Below, one piece after another: positions 1 through 21,060 of a DNA stretch of 64,000 nt. A model generated the notes under the pieces. It searched no databases. It saw nothing but the letters and a program-made list of their open reading frames with translations, and was not told the origin of the DNA. Position 1 is the first letter of the stretch. Every line of letters starts with the position of its first letter. The translations under genes and the position numbers were made by a program. The stretch is from Antennarius striatus (Eukaryota; Chordata; Actinopteri; Lophiiformes; Antennariidae): contig NC_090789.1 of assembly GCF_040054535.1 (NCBI RefSeq), positions 3,612,697 through 3,676,696 of the forward strand, given 5' to 3'.

Positions 1-3000
1 AGGTTCAAAAATACAACTACAATGAATTTGTCGAATCAAAGTTATTTAAATGTGACTCATGTGTGTTCTACCAAATAAATTTCTCTATAAATCGTGAAAA
101 AAGGAGTATGATAATCCTAATCCTGAAATTTCCTTGACATTGCATGTCTCAGGATGAGACTGCTGTGCAGTCACATCCCAATGTCAATGTGGAAGCAAGA
201 AATTGTCACATCAAGGTTTGGAATTAAAAATCTTTATAAAACAGAAAGCTCAGAACTAAAAAAGTTAATATAAAAATGTTCTGAAGTAAATTTATTGTGT
301 TTGTATAAGGTGGATTCTATTTAAACTTTTGTGTGGTGTGGTTTGAGTTGATTTAACATTTATTATACGAGATTTTCCTCTTTGGATGTGTAAAACCTCA
401 ATAGATCACACAATCTACCTTTGCAATGCTTGAGGGGCCATCATCCATACAACCTCTAAATTAAAAAAAACAACAACACAATATAAAAGTTATTTTCCAT
501 TACAGCTGCACATTAGAATGTGGCTTGTGTTTCAGATTTCATCAGCATATTTTACTTTAACATTTAAATGTGGTGGCTGGGTCCTGTCCATAGAATGTTG
601 ATTGATTGAGAAGGAAGGGGGTGGGGGTGGGGGGTTGCCCCGGTCCAGTAGCTTATTCTGTTTGTGCTCCAAATTGTGTTTTATTGTGATGTTAGAAGAT
701 GAAACACGTATTCATGTCATGTCAGTCTGTCCTTCTGCCTGTGAGAACGTTCTGGATCAAACTCGACAGATGGGCCAATGACTGCAGCTCTCAAGCGGCG
801 GTGGGTGGACTGCATCATCGTCATACCAGGGGATTTTCCTATCCTGTCACAACTTAATACTGAGTAGGCAGCTGCCTCTCTAAATACTGAACTCCAATTT
901 AAAAAGGAAAGCGTCCAAGCGGTGATCAATTTTCCCAGCCTGAAGATAGATTTGTTCAGAAGTGTGAAAAAGGGTGTCTGATGAACCAGACATGTGCAGA
1001 GGGAGCTCTGACGTAATGACCGGAAATACAAAGCTTCATAATCCTTTTTTCCCAGACCTACTGGAGGTCAGTTCAAACTAAAAACCAATGTTTGGGTGGA
1101 TGCATTTGTAAATTTGGTTGCATAATGTTTCCACACACTGGTTTCAGGATAACACCACGTATCTTTGCAGCAGACATGGCGATGATTAGCGAGCTATTTT
1201 CATAGCAACGCTTTGAGCAAACGCAGGACCTGACCTTGACCGTTGACATCTCTGCCTTTCACGCACAAACAAGTAAATTTAGCAATAATCTGATGAGAAA
1301 GAAGGAAAATGTGATATCCCTCTGAAGGTGAACAGACAGTGAGCTGCAGATTGCGAGAGATTAAAAGACTAAATCCTAAATGAACTGAGAGAGAGAAAGG
1401 CCGGATAGACTGACGAGACGAAGGAGGTCAGGTGGTGTAAGTGTGCCAAGCGGCTGCTGGGATGGTGGTTCGCCTCAGATGGGTCATCCTAACCAGGGCC
1501 TGGCTGTCAGCTGCCATTGTATTCATGACACATCTGAGATTACTTTGGCAGAAAAACATGAAAAAGAGTAGAAAAACATGAAAAACCGTGTGAGTGTAGA
1601 ACGAGGGAGTGAAAAAAAAAGTTGTGCTGCCTGTAATTCACCCTTAGAGGTTATTTTGGCATAAAATCTTCATTTTAAGCAAAATGATCAGGATATTGAC
1701 TGATATAATAAAATATAAATCAGTAAAAAGTATGTTTTATAAGTTAGTAGTCAAAAGCACCTGTTATGGTTTGAATCATCTTTATGACTTTTATACCCCT
1801 TTTCAAAGCAAAATTAGGATCAAGAATAAAAACAGGACTAAAAATTTAGAGAGCAGTCTTACTTTATTTGGTTACTAATATTTTATGTTTAGTATCCTAT
1901 CAAATTGGTCAAAGATCTATTGACAGTATATTTACCAATAATAACTTATTTTACTTGGTTACTACATTGAATTTCTGAACAACTACGAAATGGACTTTGT
2001 TTTGGTAGGACTTACTACTTCAGTGATGATTTCATTAGATGGTGTTAATGGTGTGAAGTGTCATCTCAAAGTATTTATGAGCATAGTCTCAATTCGATTT
2101 AATCTTTAAAAACATACTTAACATTTATCTCTTACGTATTTTCCCCTCTTAGGAAGGTTAAAAAAAACTTTCCTGCCAGTAAAAGTCACCACAATCTTAA
2201 CTATAATGCGCTTCAAAATGACTCCAGATTGCATCTTTCTTGGGTTTCTAAAACAAAGCATTTCTATGGCAATGTGATATCAAGCAATTCTGATTTATTT
2301 CACATTTTTACCAAACAAACATAGAAATTTCATTTGTATCTCCTTTGTGAAATAACATCCTTCACATGACCACTGCCTAATTATATAAAAACACTGATTG
2401 AATGCATATTTATCAACCATAAAAAAGAAACCAAAAATGAGGAAAAAAAGGGCGCTTGAAGCCCCGGCAACCTAAGGTTTTGTTCTATCAGGTTTACAAA
2501 CAGCTGATCAACACCTCGCAGCACTAAGGCTCTACTAACCACAGACTCCTGGTGACGGCTGCTAAACTGCATGCCCACATTAAGCCGTAACGCGTTTCAT
2601 TAAAAACGTTATTACAGGATACACACTGGTGGTACTTCAGGACAGAGTACTAACAGTTAAAGAGAGGAATTTCTTTTTTAAAAATTTATGTACACAAGTA
2701 CTGTTACCAAAGTCATGCAAGATCAATTTAGTTTATGACATCAATCGAATGTAAACTATAAAAAGGATGAAATTTCTAAACAACTACAGGTTAAGGCAAC
2801 GGAATTTAATTCCTTGTATGTGTGTGTTTGTGTGTACTTGAGAATGTGTGTGAATTTGCTTCTCATTTATGACCCCACTTTGATGTGGAGTTAAAGATGC
2901 TTGACATCGAATGTCTGTCTCATTTGTCATTAAAAAAAATTCCTCCATTATACATCCTGGAAGCCAGGGACACAAAAAAAGAACAAAAAAAAAAAAAAAA

Positions 3001-4812
3001 GTTACATTTCATATTCTGCAAAAGCGCATTAAAAAAACATCTTTGACATTAAAAAGACTAAGTACAGCTTTTTTTGGACAGTGCAGTCACAGAGCAGGAA
3101 AAAGCCCTTACAATCTGTACATATAGTATGGCTTTTTCTAGCACAAAAACTGAAAACAAACTTTAAAACCTAAATCACAGAGTGCAGAAGGGACAATCAA
3201 GTCTCGGATTCCACGCGCAGACGCAAACACACACTCTCTGAATGAGGCAAGTGGGACAACAGCTCACAGTGCTGCTTCCTCCGACACTAATCCTATCCTT
3301 CCAGTCACAGTGCCTCCTTGTGGTTAAACCGGTTACTACATCCCCCCAAGTTGAATCCACAATCAGTCCATTCAAAACTTGCTTCTCATGTGAATAAAAA
3401 CATCCAATATGATCCATGGTTAATGAATTAAAAAGTGTGGTAACAAAGTTGAAACGAAATCTGATTCAATGCACCGTTTCAGCGTCTTGTTAATCCTCTG
3501 CTCGCAGCTTTGAAGCTCAGAAAGCAGCAGATTTGACTACATATCAGCAAAACTTATAACATTAGGAACCAACTATTGCAGAAGGTGGATGACACTGTAG
3601 GAGTGTTAGTAGAGAACATTCTGTGGCTGAGCTCCCCACTGTCGACATGCAGCGACACCTTAACTGTATTTTTACCCCAATAAAACTCGTATGAAAATAA
3701 AAACAGCCAAATCTGTTTTTTCCTGGCAGCCATATGTAAGTTCACAGCGAGGAAAAGGAACCTGAACAGAACTACCCGGACGTATAGGTCACACCTGAGA
3801 AATAACACAAAAAAAAGTAATTTTGTACAAAAAAAGAAAGAAAAGAAAATCATGTTGGAAGACATTTAGCGAACACTAATTTCACAAAAAAAAAAAAAAA
3901 AAATCCAATTATCATCATTTGTTGGAGCAGTTGCTCTATGAGGACATCACTTCATGGCCAGTATTGACATATAAGACGATTACAGCAATCATTAACTCGA
4001 GTGTTAACCCGAGTGGTGTACAGTGATGGAAAATACAGCGGGTAAAATAAGTGTTGAACACCATTTTTCTTCAGTAATACATTTCTAAAAGGTGCAACTG
4101 ACATATGTTCACCAAGTGTCGAGAACAACCCACTCATGCAAAGAAATCAAACCTTTGATATCCATAAATTGACTTATATGTAACTAAATGGAATGAGACA
4201 GGGAAAACTTGTGTATACTTCATACACAAGTGGTCATAACAACTTCCAGGGGCCTCCTGCATGATTTTAACTCACTCTTCCACACAAAAGTTTTCATATC
4301 TTAAAGGTTCTGCGACCTCATCTATGACCTCTGATCAGTTCTTTCAGTATTTCTTATATTGAATTCTAAGTCAGGTGATTGGTTAGGGCATTCTAACGTC
4401 TTTATTAATTCATTTTTATTTTTAGAAATGTCATTACAACAGTCTCCACTACCTTTATCTCATTTACATCAATAATATCCGAAAAAAAAAGGGCTGACGG
4501 GTAGAAGCCATTTGGCTTGTGTAGTTCCCGTCCCCAGAATTAACAAACGTCTACTTAAAATGTTTTCAGACTGTATTCATACAATAAATTTTGAGTTATT
4601 GTGAGACTGTTGTGTTGTCACATGTCTACATCAGTTCTTTTAGTGAACGTAAATTGTTTAGCTACCTTTAGTAGCTCCGATGTGACCCAGAGCATGGCCA
4701 CATTGACATTTTTCGAAGAATGTCAATTTATTTTTTGCTTTATTTTCTTCCTCTGAAGACAATTTAGAGATATGGGTTTTGATTTTCTTTGCATGTGTGA
4801 GTTGCACAAGTT
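1..4812. other. Intergenic DNA and possible distal mtdh 3' UTR; no gene recognised
   Basis: I found no coding exon on either strand. The open frames here are short, lack splice-compatible partners and resemble no family I know. The stretch is AT-rich with poly-A runs (for example 2,983-3,000 and 3,886-3,901) and G-rich DNA near 617-633. Part of the right side may be the distal 3' UTR of mtdh. Several AATAAA-type hexamers on the minus strand (for example 4,813-4,818 and near 4,399-4,417) could serve as polyadenylation signals, but the sequence alone does not decide which is used. Confidence 0.5.
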
Positions 4813-5433
4813 TTTATTGACATCTGGTAAAAATTTTGTATTACCTTAGAAATATCTTAGAAAAATGGTGGCATGTTCAATACTTCTTTTAATTGCTGTA
4901 TATGATCTGCTGCTGATCTGAGACCCGCCCCAGCGCTGCAGCTTGCTGCTACACATTACTGTATGTGATGTAGGAGCAACGTAAACAGAACAAAGTGCAA
5001 TATTCCTGGGAGTAAATAACCTTCTGACTTCTTCAACTTACATTTTCATAAAGCAACTAATAAAATTAAAACCCGTCTCGTATTTTTGGGGCAACCATTG
5101 TAAAACATACAGTGTATGAAGAAGAAGATGCTGTTACATTACATCACAAAACACATTTCTCCACTGCAAGTTCGATCTCTCATGAAACTCCGTTCTGGTT
5201 GCAGTGCAGCAAATAGTGCAAATTAGTTTTAAGATCTGAGTCCATAGGACCCCATTTCATTTCATCGCTGTGTTTAGACAAGCAGGTGATGTCCACTGCT
5301 TGTGTTCTTTTTTTTGTTTTGGTGATTAATGGACTGATGTATCTCAGAAAGAAACTCCTGTACCTGGTAATTATTGCATGAGACGTATTTAACAATCATT
5401 TGCATAAACTTGGCGGGATCCTGCGATGAGACT
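4813..5433 (-). other. mtdh: mtdh proximal 3' UTR
   Basis: This is non-coding sequence directly after the mtdh stop codon. A minus-strand AATAAA at 4,813-4,818 is the first plausible polyadenylation signal. Further hexamers downstream could give longer transcripts, so the left edge is an inference. Confidence 0.35.
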
Positions 5434-8400
5434 TCATGTTTCCCTCCGAACCTTTTTCTTCTGGGACACTTTCACAGGCTCCGGCGCCGGCTCCGGCTTG
5501 TCTACAAGTAGATTAAAACGGAAACAGGAAAACGATGAAGATGTGTTTAGAGACTGAGGGAATAGTTGTTTGTATTAATACTGTGGGTTTTTTGCTTCAC
5601 TGAGCTGCTGAAACGTACTCTGAGAGGGAGATATGCTGGAATTCTGCTTTTTGGACGTCAACACTGGAAGCTCCTGGAGTTTTGCGTTCATCGTCTGTAA
5701 TTAAACAAATTCTCTGATATTAACAAAAAACATGGAAACACTTTTAGGATGTGATTGTGTGCAAATATTTATATTTTTGTGATGTTCTGTTTTCCTTGCC
5801 TGAGCCCCAGATGCTGCGTCCTCTTCGGTTTTCTTCTTCTTCTTCCTCTTCCTTTTGGATTTGGCTGCTCCATCGGAGGGATCTTCAATCTCCTTCTCAT
5901 GCTCTAATACCTGCAGCAACACCAAAAAACAAATATAAAAAATATAGAAAAACCCACTTCAGAGTATTAATAAGAATTTCAGGATTTGTAGAGGGATAGT
6001 TCAGAAACAGAAAAAATAAACCAAGTTAACAGTAACCTTATTTGTAACACGCTGCTCCTTTTGTGGGGGCGCTAGCGTCATGACTACCTCCTCGTAGTTC
6101 CCCCAATGCTCCACTGGGGCGTTCCAGTCCGAGCTGGGGTCCACAGCTGCCGTTCCATCTTTAAAAAAATCCACAGCAACAGCAGTGATTACAAATTCAA
6201 CCGCATATGCAGTTCTGACAAATCTCACAAAGTGATTGCTTGATGATGACTTTAATGATCCACAGATGAAATACTCACTGAAGCCAGACCATTGATCATC
6301 AGCATCTGGTTGGTTCACCCACTGCAGCTCCACTGGATGTGACTTAGCATCTAAAAGACAGGACGATTGAAAAAGTACTGGAGTAAGAAAAGACTCTTAA
6401 GTGACTTTGGTAAAATATAGTTTGAGTTTTAAAACACTAAAGAAAAATTGGATCTGACAGTCTGTGGATTACACATGCTTACGCAGTTTGAATGACACAA
6501 CTAGGTGAAAAAACTGGATGTTGATCACGATACCAACCCATGGTGTTCCGCCCCAGTATGGAGAAGGAAACGGGATTGTGGTCCGTCTTCATCTGGCCGT
6601 CAATTCCACTCCATGCTGCTGCTGAGAGGACGTGCACACACACACACACTTGGGTTTGATGCTTAGATTGGATCTCAGACGTAAGAACATGAAACCTTGT
6701 GTTTCTGATCATTTAGTTACGACCCGCACTGGTCGATAAGCTACCTTGTGTCTCCTTGGCCCAGGATTGACGCTTGGGTCCTGCCCTGAAATGTGTAGCC
6801 GTGTGGACGCTGCTCCATTTGGCTCCCTCCGTCGCTCCCATTTGTCCTGGTATTTTCATAGAAACATTAGTCCAACCTCCACCATTGACTGACGGCTCCT
6901 CTTTCCAGCTGGAGGACACTGAGGTGACACAGAAAGTAGGAATACAGGAAGTTAGATGGACAGAAAATAAAGAACTTAAATGAAGAAAAAGCAAACCATT
7001 ACAGTTTTTGCCAGCTCCACCAGCTGTCTCCCCCTTTCTTGAATGCAAGGACTCTGAAATGTATGGACAAAAAGAAGCTTCAGCAGCAGAAAACACAGAA
7101 AACTATGTCTCTGGCTTCAAGTGTAACACTAAATTCATGCCAACACTGGCTAGATAAACCAGTACCATGGTTTCCTCGGTTCCTCTTGCTGCTGGTTGGT
7201 GCCGTGGCTACGGGCGCCTCTCCATTGGTCTTCGGAGCCTCCAGTCCTCCAGGGCTACCGGAGTCTTCAGAGCCTTTGTCTTTGCGGCGCTGCTGCTTCT
7301 TCTCTCGGTTACTGACTTTAGTCTCCCATGCACCTGGTGGACACAGAAAAAAACAACATTGAACAGTTCTGAGATTCATCTCTGAAAAACAACGATAAAT
7401 AAATGTTTTCAAATATTTTTATGGATTTGTGCTGAAATGTCCAGGAAGTGACTCTAAACACAGATTGGGGAGATGAAAATTAGAAGTACTGAATCCCAGA
7501 GGGGTGTGAAAACAAGAGTTGGTTAAAAACAAGAAGTTATGAAATTTCCCCTGACACAGACAAGTTTTACCATCATCAGTTTCCTTCACATCATTTATAG
7601 GCAAATGTCGGACTGGTTTCACATCTGCCTTGGCTTTCTTCTTGTTCTTTTTCACCTGCAGTGGGGCCTGTACTTCCTTTACCTGTGTATAGAGTAAAAA
7701 GTAAATCACAGTGTTTTTAATTTAAAATAAAAAAGGGCTAGTCATGTGACTTGGTTGCATTTGAAGCCATGCCAAACTGGTTAAGGGTTACAGTGGAATT
7801 CCCCAATAACAAAAGTGAAACAAAACTGAGGAAAGGTTTATGCAGCTAGGTTAATGCAACATCTGATCAAACACACCTTCTCAGTTCGGACCTGTGGGGC
7901 TTGTTTGGAAATAGTTTCAGTCACTTTAACTTCCTGCTGAGCAACGGCCACTGGTTGTCCATTAGATTGCGTTTTCTGGGACAAAACAAAACAAAAGCAC
8001 ATGAATATGGATGTGATTTTTCAATAACACTCTCATAAGGGTCATTATTAGGCTAGTGATTAATCTGCAAACAGTAAACCTCCTCACTGAAGTATTCTCG
8101 ACATGATTCCTTGTAATATACTGCACCTGAATTTATTATATTTGACACATTCACCATTAGATAGATTACACTACTATAAACGTGTAGAGATTTCTGTTTG
8201 AGGTAATAATTTGTGACTGAATAGTAATTTTAAAAGACCAAACCTTGTTCCCTGATATTTACACGTCTAATAAATCTTTTATTAGGAAGTAAAGGTCAGC
8301 AGCACACTTTAGCTTAGCAGACGCTAGCTGACTTTACATAGATACCGAGCATTATTCCATAAAATGAAACCCAGCCATTCACTATGAGATTGAATTTAAC

Positions 8401-9141
8401 AATTTGGATTATTTGTGTTATTTTACAAATGGATCACACGATTCTTTGATGTTTCAGGCCGTGTTGTGTTTATTTAATAAAAAGCACGACGTGGCACGTT
8501 AGCCAGTGCTAACTAGTCATTTCAGGATGCTATAGCATAAGTCTAAGTCAGTCATTTTCATAGTACCACCGCTACATAGTAATAGTCTTAATTTCTGAAT
8601 TAATACAGTTAATAAATAAAATTAAAACAATTAAAATTACGAAATTCAAATTTAAGTAAATAACAATTGAAATAATGTCCATGAATACGGACATTAGCCT
8701 GATGCTAAGCTAGCTGTAAACAGACACGTCGACTAAGAGAATTGTTCTGAGTGACTCAGTGATTGAGCAGCTCGTTAATATTATCTATAGTACCTTTTCA
8801 ACTGTTTTCTTTTTGTTCCTCTTCTTCGGTTCTTCTGGTTTGAGAATCTTTATTGGATTGGTCTTGAGAGGCTCACAGCTCTGCTGGGTGACTGGACATC
8901 CCCGCTTTTTCCCAAGGAGTAGACCGCCGCAGACAGCGGCCCATGACAGCCCGAGGAGCAGCAGCAGCCCGGCAGCAGCCGTGGACAGGATAACCCACGT
9001 CGGATACGACTCGGGCTTCAGACCCAAATCTACTCCGAAATGACTCTGGACGTATTCTTGTCCCGTCGTCAGGACCTCCTTCAGGCGACCAGAAAGCAGC
9101 TCGGCTTTCTCCAGTGCAAAACCCTGGAAGTCACCAGCCAT
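5434..9141 (-). CDS. mtdh: Metadherin (LYRIC/AEG-1), complete, 11 coding exons
   Basis: Coding exons in transcript order are 9141-8794, 7975-7877, 7682-7571, 7333-7166, 6918-6745, 6621-6538, 6350-6279, 6158-6037, 5910-5800, 5694-5619 and 5501-5434. Together they make 1,434 nt, or 477 residues (human is about 582), in phase throughout. Metadherin is a single-pass ER/nuclear-envelope and junction-associated protein that binds the nuclease SND1 and modulates NF-kB signalling and RNA metabolism. Residues 49-76 form the N-terminal membrane segment. Lysine-rich nuclear-localisation-like stretches follow, such as K410-K420. Exon 4 encodes the family block AWETKVSNREKKQQRRKDK. The SND1-binding motif DWNAPVEHWGN has both tryptophans (W364, W371). 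The C-terminus KKKVRRET closely matches the human end. The start is the ATG at 9141; the frame upstream continues without another ATG. The intron after exon 9 uses a GC donor. The gene is shorter than human in the middle and C-terminal linkers. Confidence 0.94.
5795..5800 (-). other. mtdh: GC-type splice donor of mtdh exon 9
   Basis: Exon 9 ends GCTCAG followed by GCAAGG. This is the strong consensus surrounding used by GC-AG introns. No GT close downstream keeps the frame, and joining at this GC site puts the next exon (acceptor ATTACAG before 5694) in phase and leads to the conserved C-terminus. Confidence 0.7.
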
Positions 9142-9290
9142 GTTTCCAAATCGCGAAAACACTAAACTAGCTAGCGGTTAGCATCATCCTTCACCGGCTT
9201 CCGTATGCTAACGAAGGCGTGGCTAATCTAATATGACTAATGCGGCTACATTAGTGGCTAATCTAATGTAATGTGACTGAACATAAATAT
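9142..9290 (-). promoter_or_regulatory. mtdh: mtdh 5' UTR/promoter with TTAGC/GCTAA repeats
   Basis: Between the mtdh start codon and the likely rrm2b 3' end there are fewer than 200 bp, so the mtdh promoter must lie here or overlap the rrm2b 3' UTR. The segment holds several copies of TTAGC, GCTAG or GCTAA on both strands (for example 9,166-9,185, 9,207-9,212 and 9,220-9,225). Similar short motifs recur around the first exons of the neighbouring genes. The transcription start was not located. Confidence 0.4.
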
Positions 9291-9324
9291 CCATAAATGC
9301 AACAAAAGTTATTTTTCAAAACAT

Positions 9325-9330
9325 TTTATT
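9325..9330 (-). other. rrm2b: rrm2b polyadenylation signal
   Basis: A minus-strand AATAAA hexamer lies about 300 bp past the rrm2b stop codon. It implies a 3' UTR of roughly 9,310-9,626 and places the transcript end within about 180 bp of the mtdh start codon. Confidence 0.6.
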
Positions 9331-9626
9331 GAACAATACAAAAAGATAAAACCTTGCCAGTCAGCAATAAAAACTGTAAAACCAAACATTTAATCTAATA
9401 TATTCCACATATAAATACTTTCAAATAGGCACACATTAACTCTAATCCCTTATTTTGCCACTGGAGTCATACTGTAGTTTAATTCTTCATAAGATGCATA
9501 TGTGTATCAGGGTAGCTTTAACATATTAAATATTTCTTTGTTTTTGTATTCTGTTTTTGTATTGTGCCAACACTTCATGGCAAGTTACTGCAAAGGAACA
9601 AAATAAATGTGTAACAGAAGCTCATT

Positions 9627-17986
<8,360 letters not shown>

Positions 17987-18183
17987 TTATGTGACCGTCT
18001 ATGTCATGGAGTTCTGCTCTTCCAGTTGTGTCCCTATGTTCAGACTTGTCTTTTTAAGTGGCTGCGGCGCTTCTGTGGGTTGAGTCCTTTTAAATGAGTT
18101 AAAGGGCTGCCTGTGGCGCCTCTAGCGGTCACACACGACACTACACCATCTAGACTTAATAACAAGACACAATTCCTCAAAAC
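17987..18183 (-). promoter_or_regulatory. rrm2b: rrm2b 5' UTR and promoter region
   Basis: This is the sequence between the rrm2b start codon and the nutf2 3' region. It is richer in CpG than its surroundings. Inside intron 1, at 17,740-17,755, lies a GCTAAC/GTTAGC motif pair like those at the other promoters. I could not place a TATA box or the transcription start. Confidence 0.35.
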
Positions 18184-18422
18184 GTCTCCAGTTTAATAAA
18201 ACCCACATAAAGAACGGACTGCAGTTACTGAAGATGATTTTGTGAATTCATGAATCAACCCCCTGGACTGTGAAAACCCGAACATGAAATAATCTACTGT
18301 AATTTTGAGTCTGTCATGTTTGTATGCTTGACACTTTTTTCAATGGAACAGTTCACACCATGTGAGTGAGGATACAAGCAAACCAAAAAAATACAAAAAC
18401 TTACGCTGGGACGAACAGTTAT

Positions 18423-18428
18423 TTTATT
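18423..18428 (-). other. nutf2: nutf2 polyadenylation signal
   Basis: A minus-strand AATAAA lies about 155 bp past the nutf2 stop codon, implying a short 3' UTR that ends about 400 bp before the rrm2b start codon. Confidence 0.55.
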
Positions 18429-18583
18429 GAACAGGAATGCGTTTTCTAACACAAGTAAAATGCCAATAGATGCATTGCAAACACAATGATCATTGAATTC
18501 AATTTGTTGTGTTTTCAAACATGGCCTTAACATGAATTCATAGCTTGCTATTAATGTATGTGAACCAACAAATCCACACACAG

Positions 18584-19976
18584 TTACACTGGTATGTTGT
18601 GTATACCCAACCGGAACACATCATTCGTGCAAGCCCACAAGACGTCGTGGGCCTTCAGCATGAACACCTGATGGAAGGCCATTGGTGGATCATCATCTAC
18701 CTGTTGTGGAAAAGAAGTTGATGGTTTTGACAAAATACAAGATGTAATTTTTGAAACAGGGGAATATTATATTTTTTCCCCTACGCATTCAAATTTGTGA
18801 CAAAAGAGGAGTCAGCCTGTGCAATGAGAACAGTGAAATATAAATACATAAAAAGTGCATTACTCAAGGGCCTGACAATGTTGCTTTTAATGTAAAACAG
18901 TGTACAATTACTCATTCAATATTCAAACCACTGGATTTCCAAAATAAGTGGAAATCCCTTTGTTATATTTGTTCCAGGCGGAAAGTGAAGTTGTGGAATA
19001 ATATTTATCAGCTTACCTGTAACTGCCCAAAGACCATGATGAGGATACAGTTGTCTACTGTGGGTTGGCAGTCCTTTTCTGTGATAATGTGCTTAATGCG
19101 CTTGAAAGGCAAGCTCTGTGGATTGGAAATGGTAGTATTGATGGAACACACAGTAACAAACATGGAAAAAAGGCTTGTGAATGCTCCTTCTTTGTTACTG
19201 CTTGCTTTTTTTAGTATGTCCATTTTTCCAGATTTTTGAATATGTTGTAAATAAGCCAAGAAGACACTTACTGCTAATTTGCCAGTAATGGCTTCTTTTC
19301 CTTGATACGCCACTCCTTCCCATGTCAAACAGGCTTGGGCAGACTAAGAAAAAAAAAGTGTAAATCACAAATTCATTAATTGCCATGCAGTAGTCAGTGT
19401 TGACATGACATGCCCAAACAGGTAACTAGAACCAAGGTAGTCAGAGACTGCAACATCCCGCAACTTACCCTGACCTACTGACTAGTGCAAATAGAGAAGG
19501 CCAGTGTAAGACCATAGATCAAAGCTAGTGCATAGGTAAATCAAAACACTAGCATTGATGTATTGTCTTCCACTGGCCTTCTCCCTCGTCTTTCTATGCT
19601 ATCCGTTTCCTGAGTGTACAAAAGTTGAAATTTGACCATGACCTACTTTTCTCAAGGTCAAGGTCATCATCTCATTTTTATCCCATTTGCTGCCCGAGTA
19701 ATCTGCTTTTTGTTTCATCTCTCTATCTGCAACGGTTGCAAAGATATTTGGTGGACTAACTAACAGATGAACGAACAAACGGACAAACGAACGAACACAC
19801 AAACACTGACAACCGCAATACATCACCGCTTTGAAACGAGATGTAATAAAATCGACAATGAACACACTTACATATAGGTTTCCCAGTCCCATCCTGTTGG
19901 TATTATCAAACTGGCTGTAATATTCTTGGACAAAACTTTCTCCAATCCTCTGCCATAATTCCTTCTCGTGAGCCAT
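18584..19976 (-). CDS. nutf2: Nuclear transport factor 2, complete, 4 coding exons
   Basis: Coding exons are 19976-19872, 19343-19272, 19115-19017 and 18700-18584, making 393 nt or 130 residues (human 127), all joined in phase. NTF2 is a small homodimer that binds GDP-Ran and FxFG nucleoporins and returns Ran to the nucleus. W43, E44 and the acidic pair D94/D96 in GQLQVDDDP align with human W41, E42, D92 and D94, the last three important for Ran binding. The sequence LTWEG...YQGKEAI and the end AHDVLWACTNDVFRLGIHN follow the family closely. The start is the first ATG of its exon; the exon begins 16 nt further upstream at an acceptor after a poly-T tract, so at least one non-coding 5' exon exists. 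It could be a teleost duplicate of nutf2; the family assignment is firm. Confidence 0.95.
19610..19850. repeat. Probable interspersed repeat with (ACGAACAA)-like tail
   Basis: This lies in the first coding intron of nutf2. It contains CAAGGTCAAGGTCATC followed by a tail of imperfect ACGAACAAACGG units. That arrangement resembles the conserved 3' ends and simple tails of dispersed repeats in fish. The family was not identified. Confidence 0.4.
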
Positions 19977-20729
19977 GTGTGGAACTTTGGGTCTGTAAAA
20001 AAAAAAAAAAGTGTCATTGTTAAATACACTCAAGCAAAGTTACAATAGACAACAGGATTTTCATTACAAACTTTTTTCTGGTCATTCCAGTCATTTGAAG
20101 ATAACTTATGCATTGATTTTTGATGAGGCTGACCAACTCTATAAATGCATATTAGCAGACATGGTATAAGGGCACACTGTCAGGCATTATAAAGAAGACA
20201 CATCATGGCATAAGTAAATAGTCAGAATCCAGAACTTCTGGAACTTCTCAAAAGTCTCCATCTCTCTTTGTGTCTCCACAAGTTCCTCCAGGTACTTTAA
20301 ATGATTCCTAGGTGTAAATAGGAGTGTGATCAGTTTATCGTACTATGTGTGACCCTGTGCTGACCTGATGACAGTCTCCTATGATAAAACCCAATCATTA
20401 TCGAGCCCTGATTAGTAAGCATCAACATGTTAAAACAATAATTCAGAAACCTATTTTATCATTATGTGATTATCAATTGCAGCACTCAGGGAGTAGTCCA
20501 CACCATGATATTATTTTTCTTTCTGTTTATATATGACACATACATAAAACCTTCCAAAATGGGGAGTGGTGGGTATTGTGATGAAACATTAAGATGATGT
20601 TTTTATTTTTAAAGAGGTCTCCCGAATAAATCACTTTCTCCGTCAATGGGAGCTTAGGCGTTAGACACAAACAGATTGATTAGAACTTCTGACAATGTCT
20701 GGGGCTTTTCGGAGTTTGCCACATGACCG

Positions 20730-21060
20730 TGCATTAGTTAGCAAAGTGAATTAACCCAGACTGTTTTCACAAACCGGGAGCCGCCGCCATGAGTTAACGC
20801 ATAACACAATTTAATGCTAACGTTAGCACATAGCATGGCTTTCCCCGGAACCACTTCTGATGTTAATTTACATCAGTCTCACTCGTTTTAACTAAACCAG
20901 GCAACTGCAGCTGCGGAAGTTTTTCGTGAGAAGCTTTATACTTAAAACAGTACATTACCGTCTCTGTGAGTTTATTTTACTTTTTCAATCTGCGGTTAAC
21001 CAGCGTGGAGACAAATCCAAGCCAAATAGAAGGATATGGTGTTCCCGCTTCCTCTGAGTC
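20730..21060 (-). promoter_or_regulatory. nutf2: Probable nutf2 promoter and non-coding first exon region
   Basis: The nutf2 start exon begins at a splice acceptor, so the promoter lies to its right. This stretch has locally raised CpG content, a GCTAACGTTAGC palindrome at 20,818-20,829 and a TTAGC near 20,737. The exact first exon was not resolved. One possible donor is GAGACG/GTAATG near 20,955-20,965. Confidence 0.35.

Noticed and set aside
19594-20033. Long minus-strand frame extending nutf2 exon 1 into its intron
   Set aside because: It reads through the GTAAGTG donor at 19,871; the spliced form restores the conserved NTF2 sequence.
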